DNA of 64,000 bases from Betaproteobacteria bacterium (GTDB lineage: Bacteria; Pseudomonadota; Gammaproteobacteria; Burkholderiales; Rhodocyclaceae): NCBI GenBank assembly GCA_016234745.1, contig JACRAR010000064.1, positions 62,001-126,000 on the forward strand, read 5' to 3'. The position numbers and the translations under genes are program-made. Of this stretch, positions 8,593 to 17,092 are shown piece by piece. Positions within the stretch are counted from its first letter, which is position 1, and the number at the start of each line of letters is the position of its first letter. A model generated the notes under the pieces. The model searched no databases. It had not been told where the DNA came from and worked only from the letters and a program-made list of their open reading frames with translations.

Positions 8593-9648
8593 TTATTTGA
8601 CGATGTTCTCGCCCGCCATCTGCAGAATTTCCACGGGTATGTTTATGCCAAACTGCCGCGCTTTCGCCAGGTCGACCGCAAAGCCGTATTCCTTGGGCCA
8701 CTCAGGCAGAATCTCGGTGACCTGTTTGCCCTGGAACAGATCACGGATCATGCGCGCAGCCTGTTTACCTATCGAGACATGCGACGGATAAACCACCGCA
8801 GTGGCTCCCCAGTGCGCCATTACGTCGTCCTTGACCATGCCGATCAGCGGCTTGCTGGCAGTCTTATAGACGACCTCCGAGAATGATCTGCGCGTACCCA
8901 TTTGATCGACGGGCTTGATGAAGGCATCGACGCTGGCATCGATCGCTTTGACATGCTTTTCCGCCGCCGCTGCCATCTGTTGGTCACCCTGCTCCCCGGT
9001 CACCAGGGCGACTTTTCTCAGGATGATCTTGAATTGCTTGAATTCCGGGTCCAGCTCGATTAAATCCTGCAGCCAACGAATATAGCTGTGTGACTGCGGC
9101 ATGTCGGCATAGATCAATCCGAAGGTTCGCGCCTGCGGCATGAGTTGTCTGATGAAGCGGAAGCGCGCCTTTATCGGTACGGGATAGCAGATGCCGGTAA
9201 AATTGGCGGCAGGCTTGCTAGTGAAGTCCTTAATCACGCCGATGCCGACAGGATCGGTCGGCGCAGCGAACACCACCGCTTGCCGCTTGTTGCCGTACAG
9301 CACGTTCTTCGCCGCGATGGTGGCGACGGTGCCCCCGACGAAAACGACATCGTAACGACGCCGGCCGAGTTCCTGACGCAGGATGTCCTCGCCGGTTTTC
9401 ACGTCATTGCCGATAACCTGCAGGGTGATTTTCAGGTTTTTGTCCGCCGAATAGCCGTGGGTCTCAAGCGCCTTGGTCAAAGCGTCCCTGACTTCATCGT
9501 AGGGATTGCCCAGTTGCGAGTCGAGGATCAGCAGTTGGTAGATCCTGATTTCCTTGCCCGCATCTGTCCAACTTTGCGCCCAAGTCACTCCGGGCAGACC
9601 AGCCGTCAAGCACAGGCTGATCATCAGGGTGCGCAAGACCCGGTCCAT
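8593..9648 (-). CDS. ABC-type substrate-binding protein (ABC_sub_bind family), probably a sensor accessory
   Basis: A 351-residue periplasmic binding protein with a clear signal peptide (charged start, hydrophobic core, cleavage likely after TWA near residue 24). It has the fold markers of the ABC_sub_bind/TrpX-like family, with GGTVATIAAKN, FAAPTDPVGIGV and GICYPVPIKARF. No permease or ATPase gene is nearby. It sits between a response regulator gene (3-base gap) and a kinase with a periplasmic sensor domain (5-base gap). By position it more likely feeds ligand information to that kinase than acts in transport. The ligand cannot be told from the sequence. Confidence 0.85.
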   Translation of the reverse strand: MDRVLRTLMISLCLTAGLPGVTWAQSWTDAGKEIRIYQLLILDSQLGNPYDEVRDALTKALETHGYSADKNLKITLQVIGNDVKTGEDILRQELGRRRYDVVFVGGTVATIAAKNVLYGNKRQAVVFAAPTDPVGIGVIKDFTSKPAANFTGICYPVPIKARFRFIRQLMPQARTFGLIYADMPQSHSYIRWLQDLIELDPEFKQFKIILRKVALVTGEQGDQQMAAAAEKHVKAIDASVDAFIKPVDQMGTRRSFSEVVYKTASKPLIGMVKDDVMAHWGATAVVYPSHVSIGKQAARMIRDLFQGKQVTEILPEWPKEYGFAVDLAKARQFGINIPVEILQMAGENIVK

Positions 9649-9651
9649 GAT

Positions 9652-10098
9652 TCAATCGCCCTTGGGCAGGCGTGCCAACGCGAACCAGTAGCGGCAGAGC
9701 TGGTGTATGGAGGAGAAAAACTCGTTCATGTCGGCCGGCTTGGTGATGTAGCCGGCGGCTCCGAGTTGAAAAGCCTGGGAGATATCCCGTTCCACCGCCG
9801 ACGTGCTCAACACCACCACCGGGATTGCCACGAAACGGACATCGGCCTTGACCGCCGCCAGGAACTCGCGTCCGTTCATGCGCGGCATGTTGAGGTCAAG
9901 CAGGATCAGGTCCGGCAAACCGGGACTGCGCTCGGACTCGACCTGCCGCCGCAGGAACTCCAGGGCTTCAAAACCGTCGACCACATGCTGCAGGCTGCAG
10001 TCGACCTCGCCCTCTTTGAGGGCCTGACGCACCAGATGAACATCCGCGGATTCGTCTTCGACGAGCAGAATCTGGAAAGGATCGGATCGGCTTCTCAT
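9652..10098 (-). CDS. Single-domain response regulator (Rcp1/CheY-like)
   Basis: A receiver-only protein of 148 residues from ATG 10098. The predicted phosphorylation site is Asp68 in LILLDLNMPRMNG, with conserved VLSTSA and YITKPAD. It is the paralogue of the regulator at 5080-5529, and the two align over nearly their full length. An in-frame ATG at 10146 would add 16 residues; neither start has a strong ribosome-binding site, and the shorter one fits the paralogue's N-terminus. It precedes the binding-protein and HAMP-kinase genes, and is presumably phosphorylated by one of the operon's kinases. Confidence 0.88.
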   Translation of the reverse strand: MRSRSDPFQILLVEDESADVHLVRQALKEGEVDCSLQHVVDGFEALEFLRRQVESERSPGLPDLILLDLNMPRMNGREFLAAVKADVRFVAIPVVVLSTSAVERDISQAFQLGAAGYITKPADMNEFFSSIHQLCRYWFALARLPKGD

Positions 10099-10174
10099 TG
10101 CGTCGTTTGATCGAGCCGGCCGCGCGAGCCCGCTACCCGCTGCCATCGCCGGTATTGCAAAATGCTGGCAGACC

Positions 10175-12253
10175 TCATGCGACGACCTCCGGCAAGCGCC
10201 TTAACCATGCAGCCACCGGTTCCGGCCGGCCGTAGAGGTAGCCTTGGTGGATGACCTTGCCGCGGGCGTTGAGAAATTCGGCCTGGGCCTCCGTTTCCAC
10301 GCCTTCTGCAACCACGCGCAAATGCAGATGAGCGGCAACGGCGAGGATGGCTTCCACCAGGGCGGCATCGTTCGGGTCAGTGGGCGCATCCTGGATGAAG
10401 CTCTTGTCGATCTTGAGTTCCTGGATCGGCAGGCGCTTGAGGTAGGCGAGACTGGAGTAGCCGGTGCCAAAATCGTCCATGGAAAAATGTATGCCGAGTG
10501 AGGTCAGCGCCATCATCTTGCCAACCACATCGGCGAAGTCACCGATTACCAGGCCTTCGGTGACTTCCAGCACCAGATGATTGGGATCGGCCCCGCTGAC
10601 GGCCAGCAAGCGCTTCACTTCGGCCACAAAATCCTCTTTCTGGAAATGCCGCGGGCTCACGTTCACCGATATGCGCAAGCTGCTTCCCATGCCATCCAGA
10701 CGCGCCAGCAGCCGGCAGACTTCAGTCAGCATCCAGCGATCGACGGCAACAATGAGATCGCTGGCTTCCGCCAGGGGGATGAACATGCCGGGGGGGACCA
10801 GTCCACGCTCGGCATGCTGCCAGCGCACCAGCGCCTCGGCACCAACCTGCCGTCCTCCAGGCGCCACCTGCGGCTGCAGGTAGAGGCGCAACTGGTTTTG
10901 TTCCACCGCCTGGCGCAATTCGCGCTCGATTTGATAGCGCTCTCTCACCTTTTCGCCCATGTCCGCTTCGAAGAACAAGGCACAACCGCCGCCGCCGACC
11001 TTGGCCTGGTGCATCGCCATGTCTGCCTGACGCAGAACATCGGAGGCGCCTTCCTGCAACGAGTCGGGGAACAGGGTAATGCCGATGCTGGCATCCAGAG
11101 GGAACAGTTCGCCATCCAGGCGGATTTCCTCGCGCAACGCGGTCCGAAATTTTTCGGCGATCGCCAGCGCATCGCGCCCGGCCATGTCGCGAGCCACGGC
11201 AAGACGCGGCAGCAGCAGCGCAAACTCGTCCGAGTCGAGCCGCGCCAGCAAGTCATTGGGATCAAGCAACCGGTTGAGGCGCTCCGCAACGGTTTTGAGC
11301 AGGGCATCGCCGAGACCCAGGCCGCGTGCCTCGTTAATGTCCTTGAAACGATCCAGGTCGAGCAGCAAGACGCTGGCATAGCGCGCTTCGCGCTGGGCAG
11401 CCGCCAGGGTCTGCTCCAACTGGCGCAGGAACAGCGCACGATTCGCCAGGCCGGTCAGCGCATCACGCCAGGAAAGCCGCTCGGCCTTGTCCTGGGCCTG
11501 ACGGATTTCGCTGAGATCGGCAAATACCGCAATGTACTGGCTCACCTGTCCCGCAGAATCGACGACGCTGCTGACGGTTTGCCACTCGGGGAATACATCG
11601 CCGTTCTTGCGCCGATTCCACACTTCTCCGGCCCACTCACCGTCGGTCAGCAACTTGCGCCACATTTCCGCATGAAAGGCCTTGTCGTGGCGGTCCGAAT
11701 TGAGAAAGCGCGGATTCCTGCCGAGCACTTCCGCCTCGCTGTATCCCGTGATGCGGCAAAAGGCCGGATTCACGGCAATGATGTTGGCATGGGCGTCGGT
11801 CACCATGATCGCTTCGCCAGTCGTCTCGAAGACGCGCGATGCCAGCTCCAGGCGCTGTTCCAGCTTGGCCCGGCTCAACGCGTAACGGATCGCGCGGGCC
11901 AGGCTGTCGCCATCAAAACTGCCCTTCACCAGGTAGTCCTGCGCACCGGCTTCCAGTGTCTGCAGGGCAAAACCGGTATCGTCGCGCCCGGTCAGCACAA
12001 TCAGCGGCAAGGCGCCGGCCGCCTGGCGCCCGGCAGTCACCGTCGCCAAGCCGCTCGAGTCGGGCAGGGACAAGTCCAGAAGCAGCAATTCAGGCGGGTT
12101 CTCAATCAGTTGCTGACGCGCTTCAGCGAGGTTGCCGACCCAGGTGATGTCGAAACGCAGATCACGCACGGAATGCAAAATCTGGCGCACCAGATTTGCA
12201 TCGCCGGGTTCATCTTCGACCAGCAATATTCGACAGGAAGTCGAGGGATTCAT
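10175..12253 (-). CDS. Response regulator with PAS, degenerate GGDEF and EAL domains
   Basis: A 692-residue first gene of the signalling operon. It has a receiver domain (Asp60 in LLLLDLSLPD), PAS (about 140-260), a GGDEF domain (about 270-430) and an EAL domain (about 440-685). The cyclase motif is degraded to LDSDEF, so this domain is probably inactive or regulatory. The EAL domain retains the key motifs EALVRW, LEVTEG, DDFGTGYSS, KIDKSFI and AEGVET, so c-di-GMP hydrolysis is predicted. It would oppose the cyclase encoded at 3787-5073 in the same operon. The REC-PAS portion resembles that of the cyclase protein. Confidence 0.92.
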   Translation of the reverse strand: MNPSTSCRILLVEDEPGDANLVRQILHSVRDLRFDITWVGNLAEARQQLIENPPELLLLDLSLPDSSGLATVTAGRQAAGALPLIVLTGRDDTGFALQTLEAGAQDYLVKGSFDGDSLARAIRYALSRAKLEQRLELASRVFETTGEAIMVTDAHANIIAVNPAFCRITGYSEAEVLGRNPRFLNSDRHDKAFHAEMWRKLLTDGEWAGEVWNRRKNGDVFPEWQTVSSVVDSAGQVSQYIAVFADLSEIRQAQDKAERLSWRDALTGLANRALFLRQLEQTLAAAQREARYASVLLLDLDRFKDINEARGLGLGDALLKTVAERLNRLLDPNDLLARLDSDEFALLLPRLAVARDMAGRDALAIAEKFRTALREEIRLDGELFPLDASIGITLFPDSLQEGASDVLRQADMAMHQAKVGGGGCALFFEADMGEKVRERYQIERELRQAVEQNQLRLYLQPQVAPGGRQVGAEALVRWQHAERGLVPPGMFIPLAEASDLIVAVDRWMLTEVCRLLARLDGMGSSLRISVNVSPRHFQKEDFVAEVKRLLAVSGADPNHLVLEVTEGLVIGDFADVVGKMMALTSLGIHFSMDDFGTGYSSLAYLKRLPIQELKIDKSFIQDAPTDPNDAALVEAILAVAAHLHLRVVAEGVETEAQAEFLNARGKVIHQGYLYGRPEPVAAWLRRLPEVVA

Positions 12254-12326
12254 GTCTGATTCGGCCTGCCTGAGGCAGCGGATTTAGAGCCTATCCGTGA
12301 ACGGAAAAAGCCTTTAATCGGGTTCT

Positions 12327-12332
12327 AATATA
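12327..12332 (-). promoter_or_regulatory. Possible -10 element of the signalling operon
   Basis: On the minus strand this reads TATATT, about 74 bases upstream of the first gene of the operon (start 12253). No good -35 hexamer is visible at the expected distance, so the site is weak or activator-dependent. The 146-base gap also holds a perfect 7-bp inverted repeat with a GAAA loop (12355-12372) of unknown role. Confidence 0.25.
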
Positions 12333-12399
12333 GGCGCAAAAGAAAAGCATGGATATACCTTGAAAAAGGTATCGGGGAATACCCAGAAACCCGTAGTCG

Positions 12400-15081
12400 C
12401 TATAAGACGCTCGTCTTGGATTTGCTCCTCATTGCCTGCAGGATGAGGCTCATGCGCTGTTGCTGTTGTGTTTCGGCAGCGGCCGCGACGGCATGCCAAT
12501 CTACTACCAGTCGCTCAAGATCGTCAGACGGAGACTGGCCCCTGTGGAATTTTTGCTGAAGCATTTGCAAATGCCGGTTGCGGCGCAACGCCTCGGTCGC
12601 GCCATCGGCGCCCAATCCGAGCGCCAGTTCGAGATCGAGCAGCAGGGTCTCGCGCAGCTTGCATCCCTCTGCCAGGCTGCTTGCCGTGGCACGGGACGCG
12701 GCAGCCAAACGACGCGCCAGAGGCTGCTCAAACTTGGCCGGCAAACGCGGCAGGGCTTGCCATTGGGACTGGGCAGCGCTCATGAGTTCGGCAATCGACT
12801 CGGCGACAGCGCCTCCCGCCGCCAGACTTTCGACCTGCTCGATCAAGGCAGTTTTCTGCGCGAGCAAACGCAAAGGCGCTTCCCGCTTGCTGATTTGCAG
12901 AGATTCGAGATGTGCTTCGGCGCTTTGCAGAAGCTGATTCGCCTTGGCTGGCATGGCCCCGGCCTGAGCCTCGCGCCAGGCGCTGCGAAAATCGGCGATG
13001 CGTTGCCGGACCTGGGTTTCATCCTGAATGTTGTGCGCTTCCTGCAATTCCGTCAGCTTCAGCTGCGCTGCTTCTCTCAAATGCGCCCGTTGCGCAGTCT
13101 GCTGGACTTTCTCCTCCTCGCGCCGGGCGAAAACCGCGTCGCATGCGCTGCGGAAGCGCTTCCAGAGTTTCTCCTGCTCCGCTCGCGCGAGCCGGACACT
13201 GCCTGCTTCTTCGCGCCAACGTTGCTGCAGCTTCTTGATGCCCTCGATTGCCTGGCGCAACCGCCCTTCCTGGGACAAGGCCTGGGCTGCGCCGATCAGT
13301 GCTTCGCAGCGCTCGCTTTCCGCACGCCGCGCCGCGTCGAGGTGGATATCCAGGCCGGCCAGCAGCTTCTCGAAACGCTTCTGCAAGCTGCGTCGTTCGC
13401 GCCCCCCAGGTGCAGAAAGGGCACGCCAGGCATCGCAGATTTCCTGCCGCACGGTCTGGATCAGCTTCATGTCGGCGTGCTCCCAGACGACCTGCGCCTG
13501 CCATTCCTCCCATTTGCGGCACAAGGCTTCCCTGGCCTGGCGCGCAGCCTGCAGCTTGGCCGCCAATTCGGCACGGTGCGCTGCGACCGGGGCATAGGCC
13601 TTCTCGACGAGGGTATCGAACTGCTGCCACAACGCCTTGTTCGAGACCGCGTGCGCATCCAGGCTTTTCCAATCCTGACGCAGCTTGGCGATCGCTTGCG
13701 CCAGGGCAGCGACATCAGCATGGCCCTGGGCTAACTGCTCGGCTTGAAGAATCAGCTGCTGCCGCGCCTGGTCGTTGCCCCAGCGCGCCCAGCCACGCAG
13801 CTTCAGCAGATCGGCGCGAATCCGGACCAGCCGCTGTACCTGGCCATGCGGCAAAGCGGCGGCAGACTCCAGCTTGGCGATTTCCGCATCAAGCTTGCTT
13901 GCTTCCGCCAGATGGCCTTGTTCGATAACTTCACTCAGGCGGTCGATGAGTTGCGCCGAAACCGCATGGTCGCGAACCGGACGCACTCGCACCGGCACTA
14001 TCGGTGCAACGACTGCGGCAACCGGCTTGACCTGCTTCCTCAGGCAAGTCTCCCAGCGTGTTTGCAGATCCACCCGCTGTTGCTGATTTTCCGGCTTGGC
14101 CAAGGCTTCCCACGCAGTAATTTCCGCCGCGCCGATCACCTGCCCGTGTTCGAGGCTTGCAAGAAAATCCGCGCAGTTGTTCAAGCGCTGCAGATCTTCA
14201 GCCGCAAAGGTCAGACGAGCTTCGACCTGTCCAAGCAATTGCGCCAGGGTCGCTGCTTCCTTGTGCTTCAACAACCATTCCGGACCAGCCGCGGGGTTCT
14301 CGGTCAATTCGCACCAGCGCTGGCGCAGTTGCAACAAGCGCTCTGCGGACAATCCTGCGGGCTGCTCCAGATCCGCCGCCAGGACCTGTGCCGCCACGTG
14401 GCGCGCATGCAGCATCTGCAGATGACGCGATTGTTCCTGCACACGCGCCCTGAACTGCGCCATGAGTTCCTTGCAGCGTTCCGGCACATTCCCGGCAAGT
14501 TGCTGAAACTCCCTTTCGAGATCGACCAGGCGTGTCGCCGCAACCGGATTTTCCGCCAGCAACGTGTCCAACTCGCGTTCCAGGATTGCCGCCCGCGCTG
14601 CACTGGCGCTTTCCATTTGTCGCTGCTGCAGCAGCGTCGCGCAATGCCGGTAGACGCCCTTGTCCTTGTCGCGGCTTGCCTGTGCCACGCGCTCCAGGAG
14701 AGTGCCGGAAACCAGGCGGCGTGCCGCACCGAGGCGGACTTCGGCGAGACGGGCTTGCAGCGCCACTACCGCCAGACATTCCTCATCGGTCAATTCGGCC
14801 AGCCAGGACAAGGCACTTGGCTTGTCGCTGAGCTGCATGATGGCGTGGCTGCGCACCCTTGCCGAATCCTCAGGCAACGGCGCTTGCCGCGTATGCGCCA
14901 GGGTCTCACCCAACGCTTGCGCCAGGCGCTCCGCTTCTTCCGCGTTGGCGGCCTGGGCCAGGCGCTGCCTGATCTGCTGCGGATCGGCGACGATCGCTTT
15001 GCTTTGCGGCTGAGCGCGTTCTGCCGCGGCGGCGGGCCGGCCCGGTGCTTCACTGCGCAGTATCTTGTTCAACCAGGTCAA
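12400..15081 (-). CDS. DUF349 domain-containing protein
   Basis: An 893-residue, almost entirely helical protein rich in Ala, Leu, Glu, Gln and Arg. It has repeated segments of the DUF349 type, in which a conserved Trp lies in motifs such as LRQDWKSLDAH and KLQQRWREEAG. No signal peptide or membrane segment is seen, so it is cytosolic. The function of the family is not established. The frame begins at a TTG (15081) preceded by a weak GAAAGA; an alternative start further in is possible. It is transcribed divergently from the lipoprotein gene at 15302. Confidence 0.75.
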   Translation of the reverse strand: MTWLNKILRSEAPGRPAAAAERAQPQSKAIVADPQQIRQRLAQAANAEEAERLAQALGETLAHTRQAPLPEDSARVRSHAIMQLSDKPSALSWLAELTDEECLAVVALQARLAEVRLGAARRLVSGTLLERVAQASRDKDKGVYRHCATLLQQRQMESASAARAAILERELDTLLAENPVAATRLVDLEREFQQLAGNVPERCKELMAQFRARVQEQSRHLQMLHARHVAAQVLAADLEQPAGLSAERLLQLRQRWCELTENPAAGPEWLLKHKEAATLAQLLGQVEARLTFAAEDLQRLNNCADFLASLEHGQVIGAAEITAWEALAKPENQQQRVDLQTRWETCLRKQVKPVAAVVAPIVPVRVRPVRDHAVSAQLIDRLSEVIEQGHLAEASKLDAEIAKLESAAALPHGQVQRLVRIRADLLKLRGWARWGNDQARQQLILQAEQLAQGHADVAALAQAIAKLRQDWKSLDAHAVSNKALWQQFDTLVEKAYAPVAAHRAELAAKLQAARQAREALCRKWEEWQAQVVWEHADMKLIQTVRQEICDAWRALSAPGGRERRSLQKRFEKLLAGLDIHLDAARRAESERCEALIGAAQALSQEGRLRQAIEGIKKLQQRWREEAGSVRLARAEQEKLWKRFRSACDAVFARREEEKVQQTAQRAHLREAAQLKLTELQEAHNIQDETQVRQRIADFRSAWREAQAGAMPAKANQLLQSAEAHLESLQISKREAPLRLLAQKTALIEQVESLAAGGAVAESIAELMSAAQSQWQALPRLPAKFEQPLARRLAAASRATASSLAEGCKLRETLLLDLELALGLGADGATEALRRNRHLQMLQQKFHRGQSPSDDLERLVVDWHAVAAAAETQQQQRMSLILQAMRSKSKTSVL

Positions 15082-15200
15082 CGGATTCTTTCACTTGCGA
15101 AATGTGGAAATGTGGCTTTGATCAATGTTTCTCCGGGCGTCGATCATATCACGCGCCTCAGCACCCACAGAGCGCTGCAGACCGCAGCGCTGACCCGGCG

Positions 15201-15244
15201 TTGATCTCGGTCAACGCGGCCCGCAACCCTGCGGTTGGTATAAT
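15201..15244 (+). promoter_or_regulatory. FNR-type site and -10 element upstream of the lipoprotein gene
   Basis: TTGATCTCGGTCAA (15201-15214) matches the FNR/Anr/Dnr consensus TTGAT-N4-ATCAA at nine of ten positions. A perfect TATAAT lies at 15239-15244. With a transcription start near 15251, the centre of the site is close to -43, the position expected for class II activation. The leader to the ATG at 15302 would be about 50 bases and contains a good ribosome-binding site (GAGGGAAAG). Confidence 0.55.
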
Positions 15245-15301
15245 TGGCATGGTTTGCCATGGATGTTTAATCGATTCCCTAATGTTGAGGGAAAGCCCGC
15301 C

Positions 15302-15820
15302 ATGAATAGAAATTCTGCTGTCGTGATGGTTTTGGCCATGCTGGTCTGCGCCGGCTGCGGCGACCGTCCGGTGTATCGCGATGAGGCTTTCAAGGAAAAT
15401 TCGCCGTTCCGGCGCAATCTCTCCGTGACTGCGGAAAAAGCCTGCGAAGCCGCGCAGCTCGCCATGCTCAGCCAGGCCTACCGGATCAGTTATCACGAAG
15501 CCACCGAGATCCGCGGCCAGAAGGATTTCCAGCCCAATGACGACAGCAGCGTCACGATCGACCTGGATGTCATCTGCAAGAATGTGCCCGCCGGTTCGAT
15601 CATTTTCGCCAATGCGGTGCAAACCAAGTACGAATTGAAGAAGAGTAGTCAGACCACCAGTGTCGGCATTTCCTCGCTGGGATCGCTGTCTCTGCCCTGG
15701 GGCAAGAGCGCCGAGAATCTTGTCAAGGTCGGCGGAGAAACCATCGCCGACGAGGATTATTACGCGCGCTTTTTCACCCTGGTCAAGAATATCCTGGAGC
15801 CACCCCAGAAAAAGAAATAG
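15302..15820 (+). CDS. Putative lipoprotein of unknown function
   Basis: The 172-residue product begins MNRNSAVVMVLAMLVCAGCG, a short signal sequence ending in a lipobox-like CAGC, so it is likely attached to a membrane as a lipoprotein. The rest is a soluble domain with two further segments of interest (ENSPFRRNLSVTAEKACEAAQLA and an SSVTIDLDVICKN strand). I do not recognise the family. The ATG at 15302 was preferred to an upstream in-frame start because of the ribosome-binding site GAGGGAAAG. It stands alone behind an FNR-like promoter. Confidence 0.7.
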   Translation: MNRNSAVVMVLAMLVCAGCGDRPVYRDEAFKENSPFRRNLSVTAEKACEAAQLAMLSQAYRISYHEATEIRGQKDFQPNDDSSVTIDLDVICKNVPAGSIIFANAVQTKYELKKSSQTTSVGISSLGSLSLPWGKSAENLVKVGGETIADEDYYARFFTLVKNILEPPQKKK

Positions 15821-15914
15821 GGGTGCGGCAGGACTCGTCCTGCTCCTGCATCATTTTCCCGCTCACTTGTTTCTCAATTGAACCTCAATTGAAACCCTTA
15901 TCCCGGAGGCGATT

Positions 15915-17042
15915 GTGCCCAGCTTGCTCCCCACAGTAGATCCAGATGGCCTGCTCGAGTATTCGGTGGTGTACACCGACCGCGCGCTCAATCATATGTC
16001 CAAGGCCTTTCAGGAGGTGATGAAAGATATTTCCCGCACCCTGAAAAAAGTCTACCAGGCCAAATCCGTCGTGGTAGTGCCGGGCAGCGGCACATTCGGC
16101 ATGGAGGCGGTCGCGCGTCAATTCGCCACCGGCAAGAAATGCCTGGTGATTCGCAACGGCTGGTTCAGTTATCGCTGGAGCCAGATTCTCGAAACCGGCA
16201 ATATTCCATCCGCATTGACGGTACTCAAGGCGCGCCGCATTGCTGAAGCGCCGCAGTCAGCCTTTGCCCCTGCACCAATCGAGGAAGCCGTGGCGCTGAT
16301 CAAGGCGAGCCGGCCCGATCTGGTGTTTGCCCCGCATGTCGAAACCGCATCCGGCATCATGCTGCCGGACAGCTATGTGCGCGCCTTGGGCGAAGCCACG
16401 CATGAGGTCGGCGGCATGCTCGTGCTCGATTGCATCGCTTCGGGGGCGGTCTGGGTGGACATGGTTGCGAATCATGTCGACGTGCTCATCAGCGCGCCGC
16501 AAAAAGGCTGGAGCGGTTCGCCCTGTTGCGCCTTGGTGATGCTGGGCGCACAGGCGCGCGAAAAAATCGATGCCACGACCAGCACCAGCTTTGCCTGCGA
16601 CTTGAAGAAATGGCTGCAGATCATGGAAGCCTACGAAAACGGCGGTCATGCCTACCATGCGACGCCACCAACCGACGGACTGAGGAGTTTTCACGCGACG
16701 ATGCGCGAAACCGAGCAATATGGTTTCGAAAAAGCCCGCACCCAGCAACTTGAGCTGGGCCGACGGGTACGTGCGCTCCTGGCCCAACGCGGCTTCAAGA
16801 GCGTGGCGGCAGCGGGATTCGAGGCGCCCGGCGTGGTGGTCAGCTACACCCAGGACGATGGCATACGCACCGGCAGGAAATTCGCCGAAGTCGGCCTGCA
16901 GACCGCAGCCGGCGTGCCTTTGCAATGCGATGAGCCGAGCGACTTCCAGACTTTCCGGATCGGGCTGTTCGGCCTGGACAAGCTCAAGGACATCGAGCGC
17001 ACGGTAGGTCATCTGTCACGCGCACTCGACCAGATTCTTTGA
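15915..17042 (+). CDS. Class V aminotransferase (alanine-glyoxylate/serine-pyruvate type)
   Basis: PLP enzyme of 375 residues. The phosphate-binding region VVVVPGSGTFGMEAV and the predicted Schiff-base Lys197 in ISAPQKGWSG are typical of the class V (AGXT-like) family, as is VETASGIMLPD. The start is GTG at 15915, behind CCCGGAGGC. The substrate cannot be fixed from the sequence; alanine:glyoxylate or a serine-type donor is the family expectation. It is followed 50 bases downstream by the bifunctional acyl-CoA enzyme, probably co-transcribed. Confidence 0.85.
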   Translation: MPSLLPTVDPDGLLEYSVVYTDRALNHMSKAFQEVMKDISRTLKKVYQAKSVVVVPGSGTFGMEAVARQFATGKKCLVIRNGWFSYRWSQILETGNIPSALTVLKARRIAEAPQSAFAPAPIEEAVALIKASRPDLVFAPHVETASGIMLPDSYVRALGEATHEVGGMLVLDCIASGAVWVDMVANHVDVLISAPQKGWSGSPCCALVMLGAQAREKIDATTSTSFACDLKKWLQIMEAYENGGHAYHATPPTDGLRSFHATMRETEQYGFEKARTQQLELGRRVRALLAQRGFKSVAAAGFEAPGVVVSYTQDDGIRTGRKFAEVGLQTAAGVPLQCDEPSDFQTFRIGLFGLDKLKDIERTVGHLSRALDQIL

Positions 17043-17092
17043 TTCAACCCCAGCTTCAACTATTGATACAACCATTGTCAGGAGATTCACTC

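Noticed and set aside
12355-12372. Terminator after the DUF349 gene
   Set aside because: Stem of only 7 A/T-rich pairs and no T run on either strand.
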